Assembly (NCBI GenBank): GCA_964399625.1 | Contig: CAYNSB010000048.1 | Span: 1 to 25,491, forward strand | Source of the DNA: CAYNSB01 sp964399625 | GTDB lineage: Bacteria > Planctomycetota > Phycisphaerae > Phycisphaerales > UBA1924 | Reading direction: 5' to 3' | DNA length: 25,491 nucleotides | Part shown: positions 8,588 to 15,837 of the stretch, piece after piece | How the letters are laid out: each line of letters begins with the position of its first letter | Numbering within the stretch: the stretch's first letter is position 1 | Position numbers and translations under genes: made by a program | The notes under the pieces: generated by a model | Told to the model about the DNA's origin: nothing | The model's database searches: none | The model's input: only the letters and a program-made list of their open reading frames with translations

Positions 8588-8593
8588 TACAGT
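8588..8593 (+). promoter_or_regulatory. Putative -10 box of the methyltransferase gene (TACAGT)
   Basis: TACAGT lies 47 bases before the ATG at 8641, in the 150-base divergent spacer shared with the kinase gene. An AAGGG sequence nearer the start may serve as ribosome binding site. Confidence 0.3.
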
Positions 8594-8640
8594 GATGCAC
8601 GCAGACGCCCGCGCGAACGCGGACGCCAAGGGCGCCACGA

Positions 8641-9411
8641 ATGCCACTCTACGACAGCATCGGGCGCCGGTACTCGATATTTCGCCGGCCCGATCATCGG
8701 ATTGCGTCGGCCATCAACGCGGCGCTCGGCGACGCCGCCAGCGTGGCGAACATCGGCGCCGGCGCGGGCTCCTACGAGCCGCCCGCGCGAACCGTTGTCG
8801 CCGTTGAGCCTTCCGAAGTAATGATCCGCCAGCGCCCCGCGGACGCCGCGCCCTGCCTGAAGGGCTCGGCCGAAGCGCTGCCCCTGGCGACGGCCTCGGT
8901 CGACGCCGCTATGGCGATTCTCAGCGCCCACCACTGGACGGACCTTGAGCGCGGGCTCGGCGAGATGGTCCGCGTTGCGCGCCGGCGCGTCGTTCTGCTC
9001 ACGTGGATCCCCAACGCCGCACCATTCTGGCTCACGCAAGACTACTTCCCCGAGATCCTCGCTCACGATCGCACGATCTTCCCCAGCGGCGACGCCCTGG
9101 TGGCGATGCTCCAGCGCCTGACCAGAGAGCGGCAATGGAGCGTGCGCACACAGCCCCTTCCCGTGCCGCACGATTGCATCGACGGCTTCCTCTGCGCGTA
9201 CTGGCGGAGGCCCGAGTGCTATCTCGACGCGGAGCGGCGAGAGGCCATCTCCAGCTTCGCGAGGATCGACGCCCGCCCGGGCCTGGCAAGGCTGCACGCC
9301 GACCTTTCGAGCGGCCGCTGGGCCGAGCGCAACCGCCCGCTGCTCTCGCTGGACGCATTGGACGTGGGCTACCGCATCGTCCGCTGCGAGTCGACCGGCA
9401 AGAACGCGTGA
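8641..9411 (+). CDS. Class I SAM-dependent methyltransferase
   Basis: A 256-residue class I (Methyltransf_11-like) methyltransferase with unknown substrate. Motif I, the SAM-binding glycine loop, is VANIGAGAGSYE (about 35-46), followed by the acidic end of strand 2 in VVAVEPSEVM. The segment LPLATASVDAAMAILSAHHW corresponds to motifs II/III, and VRVARRRVVLLTW to the next strand. It begins MPLYDSIGRRYSIFRRPD, typical of small-molecule methyltransferases near UbiE/BioC type proteins. The ATG at 8641 has AAGGG 11 bases upstream. An ATG at 8595 is out of frame. The gene is divergent from the kinase and convergent with the sigma-like gene (25 bases between stops), so context gives no substrate clue. 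Confidence 0.85.
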   Translation: MPLYDSIGRRYSIFRRPDHRIASAINAALGDAASVANIGAGAGSYEPPARTVVAVEPSEVMIRQRPADAAPCLKGSAEALPLATASVDAAMAILSAHHWTDLERGLGEMVRVARRRVVLLTWIPNAAPFWLTQDYFPEILAHDRTIFPSGDALVAMLQRLTRERQWSVRTQPLPVPHDCIDGFLCAYWRRPECYLDAERREAISSFARIDARPGLARLHADLSSGRWAERNRPLLSLDALDVGYRIVRCESTGKNA

Positions 9412-9436
9412 AGTCCGAACCCCGCCTGCTGCTGCA

Positions 9437-11116
9437 TCATTGGTCCGCGCGGATTCCCGTCGACCCGACGATGTCTCTCTCCGCCCCCCTCACCACCCCC
9501 ACCGCTTTCACGAGCGGCAGCCCGAGGAACGCCGCCAGTTCCGCCAGCGTGTGTGGCCTTGGGCCCAGCCCGTACCGCCGCTCCAGCACCTCCCGATCGC
9601 GCTCGTTCAGGCGATCGAGCCCGTCACGCGCACGCGCCGGGGGCTCCAGCCACGCGCTCCCGCGCCACGACTGCCAGGCGCACACGTGGCGCGTCCAGTC
9701 CGCGATCCGCACGCCCGAGCCCAGGATCGACGCCGCACGCGTGCCCGTCCGCGTGCCGCCCAGTTCCTCGGCGTGCGTGCGCTGCCACGCGGTCGCCATG
9801 CGCGTCACGCCCAGCACCACGGCGCCGGCGAGGCGCCCGCCGTGCGCGGGTTCGAACGCATCGACGCCCGCGCCCGCCGCGCCGATTGCCGGGCCCATCA
9901 GCGCGATCAGCGCCGCGCTCCGCACGTCCTCCAAGGGGCGGCCCAGAACCGAGTCGAGCGTCCGCGCCATGGTGCCCAGCTGGGCCCGGATGAGTTCCGT
10001 CTTGACGCGCGCGGCCCATCGCAGATCGCGCTCGATCTCCTCCAGCGCCGTTGCCGAGGCCCCGTGATCGCTGAGCCCCGCGATCGCGAGCGACGCACGC
10101 GACACGAGCAAGTGGTACGCCTCGCTACGCGCCCGCTCGGCGTCCGCATCGGGCGGCGGAGTCCGTCGGGCGCCACGCACCAGCTCGAGCAGGTCCGACG
10201 CTCCCGGCTTTCCCAGCCCTTCGCACACAGACGGATGGTCCAGCACGCGCGGGTCGGTTGTGCGATCCGCCTGGGCGCGCAGCCCCAGCGAACGCAGACG
10301 CATCGCCCGCGCGTCGTGGATCACGCGCCTCACCGCCGTGACGGGTCGATCCACACGGCGCGCGATCTCCTCGGGCCAGAACCCCCAGAAGAAGGCTCGC
10401 TCGATAAACGCCCGCTCGCGCGCGCCCGCGGGCCCGCGCTCGCCGAAGATCGCTCCGTGTCCTTCCCCGGCCCGCGCATCGTGCCGGCGCAGGACCTGTC
10501 GCACCGTCTCGTGCGCACGCCCGTGCTCGCGCGCCAGCGCCCGCGCCGCGCGGTTGAGCGACCAACCCTCCCGCTCGTGGAGCGTGCGGGCCGACTCGAT
10601 CAGCGACGACCGCTCCTGTGCGCTCATCCGCGTGAATCGCCCGGCCTCGCCCAGATCGCCCGCCCGCGCGCGCTCGAAGGCGGCCGCGTGTTCCACGTGA
10701 AACACGAGCCGCGTCCGTGCGCGCCCCGCGTCGCGGACCCGCCGCGCGATCAGCCCCCGCCGGCGGTACCGCTCGATCGTCTTGCGGCTCACGCCCCAGC
10801 GGGCGCACAACCCGGGCAGGTCGAGGACGTCCTCGAACGAATCGAATCGCGCGGCGTCGCAGAGACGCTCGGCGAGCGCCGAGAGGTCCGCGAGCAGCGC
10901 CGCGCCGACGAACATCGCGGGCGCGGCGATCTGGGCGCGATAGCCGGTGATGCGGAACACGAGCCAGTCCTCCGGATAGGTCTGGGCCGGGTCGAGGTCC
11001 GGGGCGAGGGCCTCGATCCGCTCGATCTGGCGGAGGATCGTCGCGGGCGACGAGAACCGCAGCTGCTGGGCGAGGTCCTCGAGCGCGGTCGAGCGGAGTC
11101 GCGAGAGCGCGGGCAT
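9437..11116 (-). CDS. Divergent sigma70-like protein with three additional helix-turn-helix segments
   Basis: A 559-residue protein that I read as a highly modified sigma70-family factor. Residues 499-550 look like sigma region 4: LDRLNERDREVLERRYGLG, then TLAELAAFLGLPL and a recognition helix. Residues ~372-445 look like a degenerate region 2: LIRAQLGTMARTLDSVLGRP, then LEDVRSAALIALMGPA and FEPAHGGRLAG, matching the spacing of the usual DLxQEGxxGLxxAxxxFDPxxG pattern but with the key acidic and aromatic residues changed. Upstream lie three HTH-like segments: MerR-like LCARWGVSRKTIERYRRRGL (103-122), WSLNRAARALAREHGRAHET (185-204) and FWPEEIARRVDRPVTAVRR (246-264). The N-terminal 90 residues are unassigned. 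The start lies 3 bases after the mqnA stop, so the two are probably cotranscribed. It could be a working sigma factor, or a DNA-binding regulator that has lost polymerase binding. Confidence 0.75.
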   Translation of the reverse strand: MPALSRLRSTALEDLAQQLRFSSPATILRQIERIEALAPDLDPAQTYPEDWLVFRITGYRAQIAAPAMFVGAALLADLSALAERLCDAARFDSFEDVLDLPGLCARWGVSRKTIERYRRRGLIARRVRDAGRARTRLVFHVEHAAAFERARAGDLGEAGRFTRMSAQERSSLIESARTLHEREGWSLNRAARALAREHGRAHETVRQVLRRHDARAGEGHGAIFGERGPAGARERAFIERAFFWGFWPEEIARRVDRPVTAVRRVIHDARAMRLRSLGLRAQADRTTDPRVLDHPSVCEGLGKPGASDLLELVRGARRTPPPDADAERARSEAYHLLVSRASLAIAGLSDHGASATALEEIERDLRWAARVKTELIRAQLGTMARTLDSVLGRPLEDVRSAALIALMGPAIGAAGAGVDAFEPAHGGRLAGAVVLGVTRMATAWQRTHAEELGGTRTGTRAASILGSGVRIADWTRHVCAWQSWRGSAWLEPPARARDGLDRLNERDREVLERRYGLGPRPHTLAELAAFLGLPLVKAVGVVRGAERDIVGSTGIRADQ

Positions 11117-11119
11117 GGG

Positions 11120-11977
11120 CTAGACCGCCGAGAGCGCCGGGCTCGCCCATTCCACCGGGCGGCGCTGCACGAGGTTGAGCGCCGCGGCATCGTCGAGGAA
11201 TCGTTCGACGGCGGCGCGCTCGCGCTGGCCCACGTCGTACCGGAGGTACGAGCCGAGGTATCGCTGGGCGAGATCGAGCGGCCAGCGGTGCTCGGGGGCG
11301 TGCTGGGTGACGATCCAGTCCAGGCGCGTGCGGTTGTGGCGGCGCTGGCGGTCGAGGATCCGGGCCGCGAGCGCGATGGCGGGGTCGTCGGCGCGATCGG
11401 CGCGGCACATCCACATGGCGTAGACGAAGGGGAGCCCGGTCAGCTCGCGCCACGCCTGGCCCAGATCGAGCTGGTGCGGGTAGCGGACGGCGGGGGGCGA
11501 GTCCGTGACCACCTTGTCGCCGATGAGCAGGAGCGTGGCGGGCCAGGCGTCGTCGAGCGTGCCGGTGGGCGTGGCGGGCGAGGACGCGACGCGCTCGCGG
11601 GCGTCAAAGTCGATGACGCGGGGACGGATGGAGTAGAGCTTGTGGAGCAGGACCCGCGCGAGGATGGAGGACGTGTGGCTGTCGGTGTCGGCGTGGATCG
11701 CCTCGATGCGATCGAGCGGAACGCTCGAGAAAAGGCGGACGGTGAGCGTCGGTCCATCGCACCCGATCATGCCCACGGGAAGGAGCGCCAGGGGCGCGCT
11801 CGCGCGGACGCAATCGACGAGCGAGACGAGGCCCAGATCGGCCTGGCCCTCGACGACGAGGTCCGCGATCCGCGAGGGCACGGCGGGGATGAGCGTGACG
11901 CCCTCGAGCTTGTTGAGCCCCTCGATCAGCGGGGCCGTGTTGAGGTAGCGGACGCAGGCGATGCGGACGGGGTCCAT
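11120..11977 (-). CDS. mqnA: Chorismate dehydratase MqnA (futalosine pathway)
   Basis: Enzyme that dehydrates chorismate to 3-[(1-carboxyvinyl)oxy]benzoate, the first step of the futalosine route to menaquinone. The 285-residue product has a periplasmic-binding-protein-like fold and the family hallmarks: CVRYLNTAPL (8-17), DTDSHTSS (97-104), LLIGDKV (150-156) and LDLGQAWRELTGLPFVYAMW (170-189). The length is normal for MqnA; MqnD lacks the YLNTAPL start. The ATG at 11977 follows a TACCAT hexamer by 5 bases, with no Shine-Dalgarno sequence. The sigma-like gene follows after 3 bases. No mqnB, mqnC, mqnD or mqnE gene is in the window. It shares its substrate with the TrpE and PabB encoded nearby. 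Confidence 0.95.
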   Translation of the reverse strand: MDPVRIACVRYLNTAPLIEGLNKLEGVTLIPAVPSRIADLVVEGQADLGLVSLVDCVRASAPLALLPVGMIGCDGPTLTVRLFSSVPLDRIEAIHADTDSHTSSILARVLLHKLYSIRPRVIDFDARERVASSPATPTGTLDDAWPATLLLIGDKVVTDSPPAVRYPHQLDLGQAWRELTGLPFVYAMWMCRADRADDPAIALAARILDRQRRHNRTRLDWIVTQHAPEHRWPLDLAQRYLGSYLRYDVGQRERAAVERFLDDAAALNLVQRRPVEWASPALSAV

Positions 11978-11982
11978 GCAGG

Positions 11983-11988
11983 ATGGTA
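11983..11988 (-). promoter_or_regulatory. Putative -10 box of mqnA (TACCAT)
   Basis: TACCAT on the minus strand ends 5 bases before the mqnA ATG. The same 7-mer CTACCAT occurs at the same distance before pabB. Confidence 0.5.
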
Positions 11989-12079
11989 GGGGAAGCGACC
12001 AAACACCAGCGATACGGCGCGGGGCGATCCGGTGCCATGCGGGCCTGTTCTGCTGGCAGTGCGGGCGCTATCTGGTCGA

Positions 12080-12085
12080 TATCGT
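12080..12085 (+). promoter_or_regulatory. Putative -10 box of the acetyltransferase gene (TATCGT)
   Basis: TATCGT is followed by 5 bases and then the ATG at 12091. This favours 12091 over the in-frame ATG at 11983 as the start. Confidence 0.45.
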
Positions 12086-12090
12086 GGATC

Positions 12091-12756
12091 ATGGCAATCG
12101 CGGCGGACGGGATCGTGCTGATCGGGGGCGGGGGTCACGCGCTGGTCGTCGCGGAGGCGGCGCTGAGCGCGGGGATGCGCCTGGCGGGCTTCCTCGATGA
12201 TGCCCATGGCGCGGTGCTGGGAGTTGAGGGCGAGTCGGGGCGTGTAGCAACACAGCGTCTGGGGGCCTTTGTCGATCTTGAGAGCGCCCTCGCCGGTGCG
12301 CGCTGGATCATGGCGATCGGCGACCTTGCGGTGCGTCGGCAGACGCTGGGTCGTCTGGGCGCGCTGCCCGGGGCGGCGAGCGTGGTCCACGCGCGGGCGA
12401 TCGTGTCGGCGAGCAAGGGGCTGGCGGCGACGGTGGGCCCGGGCGCGTATGTCGGGCCGGGCGCGGTGGTGCACGCGCGAGCGGCGATCGGCGCGCACGC
12501 GATCATCAACAGCGGCGCGATCGTGGAGCACGAGTGCCAGATCGGGGAGAACGCGCACATCGCGCCGGGCGCGGCGCTGGGCGGGCGAGTGCGCGTGGGG
12601 GCCGACACGCTCGTGGGGCTGGGGGCGCGGGTGCTGGCGGGGCGGGTGATCGGGGCCGGGTGCGTGGTCGGGGCGGGCGCGGTCGTGCTCGAGGATGTGC
12701 CCGACGGAGCGCGCGTGGCGGGCGTGCCGGCGCGGAGCCTGGGCCGGGGGGCGTAG
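12091..12756 (+). CDS. NeuD/PglD-family sugar O- or N-acetyltransferase
   Basis: A 221-residue left-handed beta-helix acyltransferase, expected to acetylate a sugar or nucleotide sugar with acetyl-CoA. The N-terminal Rossmann part begins IVLIGGGGHALVVAEAA and continues GMRLAGFLDD, the typical NeuD/PglD substrate-binding half. From about residue 100 hexapeptide repeats follow (VGPGAYVGPGAVVHARAAIG, then IVEHECQIGENAHIAPGA). The histidine in VEHEC corresponds to the catalytic base of PglD. It ends ARVAGVPARSL, the standard C-terminal turn. An in-frame ATG at 11983 would add 36 residues before the Rossmann strand and is rejected. Divergent from mqnA; trpE follows 42 bases later with its own putative promoter. 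The glycosyltransferases further right are plausible pathway partners, by inference. Confidence 0.88.
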   Translation: MAIAADGIVLIGGGGHALVVAEAALSAGMRLAGFLDDAHGAVLGVEGESGRVATQRLGAFVDLESALAGARWIMAIGDLAVRRQTLGRLGALPGAASVVHARAIVSASKGLAATVGPGAYVGPGAVVHARAAIGAHAIINSGAIVEHECQIGENAHIAPGAALGGRVRVGADTLVGLGARVLAGRVIGAGCVVGAGAVVLEDVPDGARVAGVPARSLGRGA

Positions 12757-12783
12757 CGGCGTGGGCGTCGGCGGGGCGTGCGC

Positions 12784-12789
12784 TAACAT
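12784..12789 (+). promoter_or_regulatory. Putative -10 box of trpE (TAACAT)
   Basis: TAACAT is followed by 9 bases and then the ATG at 12799. No Shine-Dalgarno sequence is seen. Confidence 0.4.
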
Positions 12790-12798
12790 CGCTTCCGC

Positions 12799-14472
12799 AT
12801 GATCCAGCCGGACTTCAACGCGTTCGCGTCGATGGTGGAGCGCGGGCGGGCGGCGCACGCGGGGCGTGTGCTCGCGCTGCCGGTGTCGGTCCGATTGCTG
12901 GCGGACCAGCTCACGCCCGTGGTGGCGTACCGGCGGCTCGTGTCCGGCGATGAGCGGACGGCTCCGTCGTTCCTTCTGGAGTCGGTGGAGGGTGGGGAGC
13001 GGCAGGGGCGGCACTCGATCATGGGTGCGCAGCCGATGCTCCAGGTCGTGGCGCACGAGCACGAGGTGGAGTTCCTGGGCGATGGTCTGGAGCGCCTGGC
13101 GCGTGGGGCGGACTTTGGGCCCGGGCGGTACGCGGACCCGTTGGCGCTGCTGCGCGAGATCTCGCGCGAGGTGGTGCTGGCGATGCCCGAGGGGAAGGAC
13201 GCGGCGCGGGCGAATCTGCCTTCGTGCGTGCTAGGCGGGTGGTTCGGGTACGCGGGGTACGACACGGTGCGCTACGCCGAGCCCGAGAAGCTGGCGTGGG
13301 CGAACGCGCCGGGCGATGATCGCGGGCTGGCGGACCTGCACTTCTCGTTCTACGACGGGGTGGTGGTGTTCGACCACGTGGACAAGGTGGTGCACGTGGT
13401 GCAGCTGGCGCTGGTGGGGCCCGAGGACGATGCGCGCGAGGCGTACGACGCGGCGTGCGCGCGGATCCGGGCGCGCCAGGCGCAGCTGGGAACGCACAGC
13501 AAGGCGCTTCCGCTTGGCGAGATGCCCGATCGCACGGGCGTGGCGGCGCTGCCCTCGAACATGACGCGCGAGGCGCACGCGGCGATGGTGTCGCGGGCCA
13601 AGGAGTACATCCGCGCGGGCGACATCTTCCAGGTGGTGCTGGGGCAGCGGTTCGAGCGGTCGAGCGTGGCCGACCCGTTCGACGTGTACCGCGCCCTGCG
13701 CGCGGTGAACCCCAGCCCGTACATGGTGTACATGCAGTGCCCGCACGCGCGGGGCGGGTGCATCCTGGTGGCGAGCTCGCCGGAGATTCTTTGCCGGGTG
13801 CGGAGGCAGGCACGACAGCATGAGGGCGCGGAGGCGCGAAGCGGCGCGCTGGTGCTGACGAATCGTCCCTTGGCGGGCACGCGCCGGCGCGGGGCGACGG
13901 CGGAGGAGGATGCGGCGCTGGAGCGGGAGTTGCTCGCGGACCCCAAGGAGCGGGCCGAGCACATCATGCTGGTGGACCTCGGGCGGAACGACGTGGGGCG
14001 GGTGAGCGTGCCGGGGTCGATCGAGTTGCCGCGGGTGATGCAGGTGGAGCGGTACAGACACGTGATGCACATCTGCAGAACAGTGACGGGGGAGTTGCGA
14101 AACGGGCTGGACTGCTGGGATGCGCTGCGCGCGACGCTGCCCGTGGGGACGATCTCGGGTGCGCCCAAGATCCGGGCGATGCAGATCATCGATGAGCTCG
14201 AGGTCGTGCGGCGCGGGCCGTATGGCGGCGGGATGGGGTACGTGGGGCTGGACGGGCAGATGGATATTGCGCTCTCGCTGCGGACGATGGTGGCGCCGGT
14301 CGGTCTGCGTCGCGGGGGGCAATGGGCGTACCACCTGCAGGCGGCGGGCGGGATCGTGGCGGACTCCCAGCCCGAGGCGGAGTTCATGGAGACGGTGAAC
14401 AAGGCGGCGGCGCTGGCGCGCGCGATCGAGGTGGCGGAGAAGGCGTTCGGCAGCGACGTGGCGGCGCGGTGA
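12799..14472 (+). CDS. trpE: Anthranilate synthase component I
   Basis: Chorismate-using subunit of anthranilate synthase, the first committed step of tryptophan synthesis, working with glutaminase TrpG (not in the window). The 557-residue product has the N-terminal tryptophan-sensing motif LLES (59-62) followed by GGERQGRHSIMG. The catalytic domain contains GDIFQVVLGQRFE (274-286), NRPLAGTRRRG (355-365), the catalytic histidine in AEHIMLVDLGRND (H388) and VGTISGAPKIRAMQ (449-462). Alanine in PLAGT separates it from PabB, which has lysine there. A stretch at ~334-350 rich in Arg, Gln and Glu is an insert or loop. The LLES motif suggests feedback inhibition by tryptophan. No trp leader peptide or attenuator is visible in the 42-base upstream gap. 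Confidence 0.95.
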   Translation: MIQPDFNAFASMVERGRAAHAGRVLALPVSVRLLADQLTPVVAYRRLVSGDERTAPSFLLESVEGGERQGRHSIMGAQPMLQVVAHEHEVEFLGDGLERLARGADFGPGRYADPLALLREISREVVLAMPEGKDAARANLPSCVLGGWFGYAGYDTVRYAEPEKLAWANAPGDDRGLADLHFSFYDGVVVFDHVDKVVHVVQLALVGPEDDAREAYDAACARIRARQAQLGTHSKALPLGEMPDRTGVAALPSNMTREAHAAMVSRAKEYIRAGDIFQVVLGQRFERSSVADPFDVYRALRAVNPSPYMVYMQCPHARGGCILVASSPEILCRVRRQARQHEGAEARSGALVLTNRPLAGTRRRGATAEEDAALERELLADPKERAEHIMLVDLGRNDVGRVSVPGSIELPRVMQVERYRHVMHICRTVTGELRNGLDCWDALRATLPVGTISGAPKIRAMQIIDELEVVRRGPYGGGMGYVGLDGQMDIALSLRTMVAPVGLRRGGQWAYHLQAAGGIVADSQPEAEFMETVNKAAALARAIEVAEKAFGSDVAAR

Positions 14473-14509
14473 CGTTTTGCTTTGCGGGTTGGTGGCGTGC
14501 GACGCGAGA

Positions 14510-14515
14510 TACGAT
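14510..14515 (+). promoter_or_regulatory. Putative -10 box of clpS (TACGAT)
   Basis: TACGAT is followed by 5 bases and then the ATG at 14521; no Shine-Dalgarno sequence is present. Confidence 0.45.
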
Positions 14516-14520
14516 CGCTC

Positions 14521-14871
14521 ATGGCGATGCCCGCGTCGACCAAGCCGCAGACCGCGACCGACCCGGACACCGATCAGCCCGTGCCCTGGAACGTGGTGCT
14601 GCTGGACGATGACGATCACACGTACGAGTACGTGATCGCGATGATGCAGGAGCTGTTCGCGCACGACCTGGAGCGGGCGTTCAAGGTCGCCCGGACGGTG
14701 GACGAGCAGGGGCGAGCGGTGTGCCTGACGACGCACAAGGAGCACGCGGAGCTCAAGCGCGATCAGATCCTGGCGTACGGCAAGGACCACCGCATGGCGA
14801 GCAGCAAGGGATCGATGAGCGCGATCATCGAGCCGGCGACGTTCGGGGATGGCGACGAATCAACGGAGTGA
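14521..14871 (+). CDS. clpS: ATP-dependent Clp protease adaptor ClpS
   Basis: A 116-residue adaptor that delivers N-degron substrates to ClpA- or ClpC-type unfoldases in the cytoplasm. After a flexible ~22-residue N-terminal tail the fold begins with PWNVVLLDDDDHTYEYVIAM. The N-end residue pocket is represented by the acidic DDDD turn, the conserved hydrophobics after it, and the histidines in LTTHKEHAELKRDQI. The WNVVLLDDDDHTYEYV form resembles the version in non-proteobacterial phyla more than E. coli ClpS. An ATG 39 bases upstream is in frame, but 14521 sits immediately after a TACGAT-5-base layout and is preferred. No clpA or clpC is adjacent. The dehydrogenase gene starts 6 bases after the stop, suggesting one transcript. 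Confidence 0.92.
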   Translation: MAMPASTKPQTATDPDTDQPVPWNVVLLDDDDHTYEYVIAMMQELFAHDLERAFKVARTVDEQGRAVCLTTHKEHAELKRDQILAYGKDHRMASSKGSMSAIIEPATFGDGDESTE

Positions 14872-14877
14872 TCGCGT

Positions 14878-15831
14878 ATGGCGTCGATGGACCTGGTGAT
14901 CCAGACGGAGGACCTCGACACGGAGTGCGCGGCGTGGCTCGGCGAGCGGTGCGAGCTCGTGGCGCACGCGCCGGACGGATCGCCCCGCTGGCGAGACCTG
15001 CTGTCGCGCGCGGCGGGGCTGGTGGTGCGCACGTACACGCGCGTCGATGGGGCGATGCTCGCGGGTGCGCCCAAGCTGCGGGTCGTGGGGCGCGCGGGCG
15101 TGGGTCTGGACAACATCGATGTGCACGCGTGCCGGGCACGCGGCGTGGAGGTGGTGCATACGCCGGGAGCGAACACGCGGGCGGTCGTGGAGTATGTCAC
15201 GGCGCTCATGCTCGACGCGCTGCGCCCGCGGGTGTTCCTGGATCGCCCGTTGGCGAGCGCGGAGTGGAACCGCGTGCGCAGGGAGCTGGTGGGCGAGCGG
15301 GAGCTGGGCGAGCTGACGCTGGGCATCTGGGGGCTGGGGCGAGTGGGGAGCGGCGTGGCCCGCGTCGGAACGGCGCTGGGCATGCGCGTGATCGCGAACG
15401 ACCTGCGGGACATCCCCGAGCGCGATCGTGGCGGCGCGGCGATGGTGGATCTCGCGACGCTGCTTCGCGAGAGCGACGTGCTGAGCGTGCACGTGGACGA
15501 GCGCGCGAGCAATCGGGGGCTGGTGGGGCGCGAGGCGTTTGCGGCGATGAGGGAGCGTGTGATCTTCATCAACACGAGCCGGGGGTTCGTGGTGGATGGG
15601 TCGGCGTGCGCGGCGTTCTTCCGGGCGCGGGCGGGCGCGCTCGCGCTGCTCGATGTGCATGAGCCCGAGCCGTTCGACGTGGGATATCCGCTGCTGGGGC
15701 TGGCAAACGTGCACCTGTCGCCGCACCTGGCGAGCGGCACGGCGTCGGCGAAGCGACGCATGAGCTGGGTGGTGCGCGATGTGTGGCGGGTGCTGAGCGG
15801 GGAGCGGCCCGAGTGCCCGGCGCCCAGGTGA
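14878..15831 (+). CDS. D-isomer-specific 2-hydroxyacid dehydrogenase (SerA-like)
   Basis: A 317-residue NAD-dependent D-2-hydroxyacid dehydrogenase, single-module and without an ACT domain. The catalytic set is intact: Arg in INTSRG (R235), Glu in DVHEPEP (E262) and His in LSPHLASGT (H283). The Rossmann loop GLGRVGSG is at 152-159, and the acidic residue after the next strand (VIANDL) favours NAD. The substrate-domain motif VGRAGVGLDNIDV (70-82) is like that of phosphoglycerate dehydrogenases. NTSRG in place of the usual NxARG, and the missing C-terminal domains, leave the substrate open: 3-phosphoglycerate, glyoxylate/hydroxypyruvate and others are possible. It follows clpS by 6 bases and is convergent with a glycosyltransferase gene, with 6 bases between stops. 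Confidence 0.88.
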   Translation: MASMDLVIQTEDLDTECAAWLGERCELVAHAPDGSPRWRDLLSRAAGLVVRTYTRVDGAMLAGAPKLRVVGRAGVGLDNIDVHACRARGVEVVHTPGANTRAVVEYVTALMLDALRPRVFLDRPLASAEWNRVRRELVGERELGELTLGIWGLGRVGSGVARVGTALGMRVIANDLRDIPERDRGGAAMVDLATLLRESDVLSVHVDERASNRGLVGREAFAAMRERVIFINTSRGFVVDGSACAAFFRARAGALALLDVHEPEPFDVGYPLLGLANVHLSPHLASGTASAKRRMSWVVRDVWRVLSGERPECPAPR

Positions 15832-15837
15832 CGTGCC

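Noticed and set aside
8595..8640. ATG directly after the TACAGT hexamer as the methyltransferase start
   Set aside because: It is out of frame with the methyltransferase.
9440..11989. 849-codon open frame on the plus strand opposite the sigma-like gene and mqnA
   Set aside because: It spans two genes on the other strand, has Arg/Pro/Ala-rich composition and no recognisable domain; mqnA on the opposite strand is unambiguous.
11983..12090. Upstream ATG giving the acetyltransferase 36 extra residues
   Set aside because: The extra residues are not protein-like and precede the Rossmann strand; the ATG at 12091 follows a TATCGT-5-base layout seen at other genes, and 11983 lies inside the mqnA promoter.
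13231..14790. 519-codon open frame on the minus strand opposite trpE and clpS
   Set aside because: Shadow of trpE; no motif and strongly biased composition.
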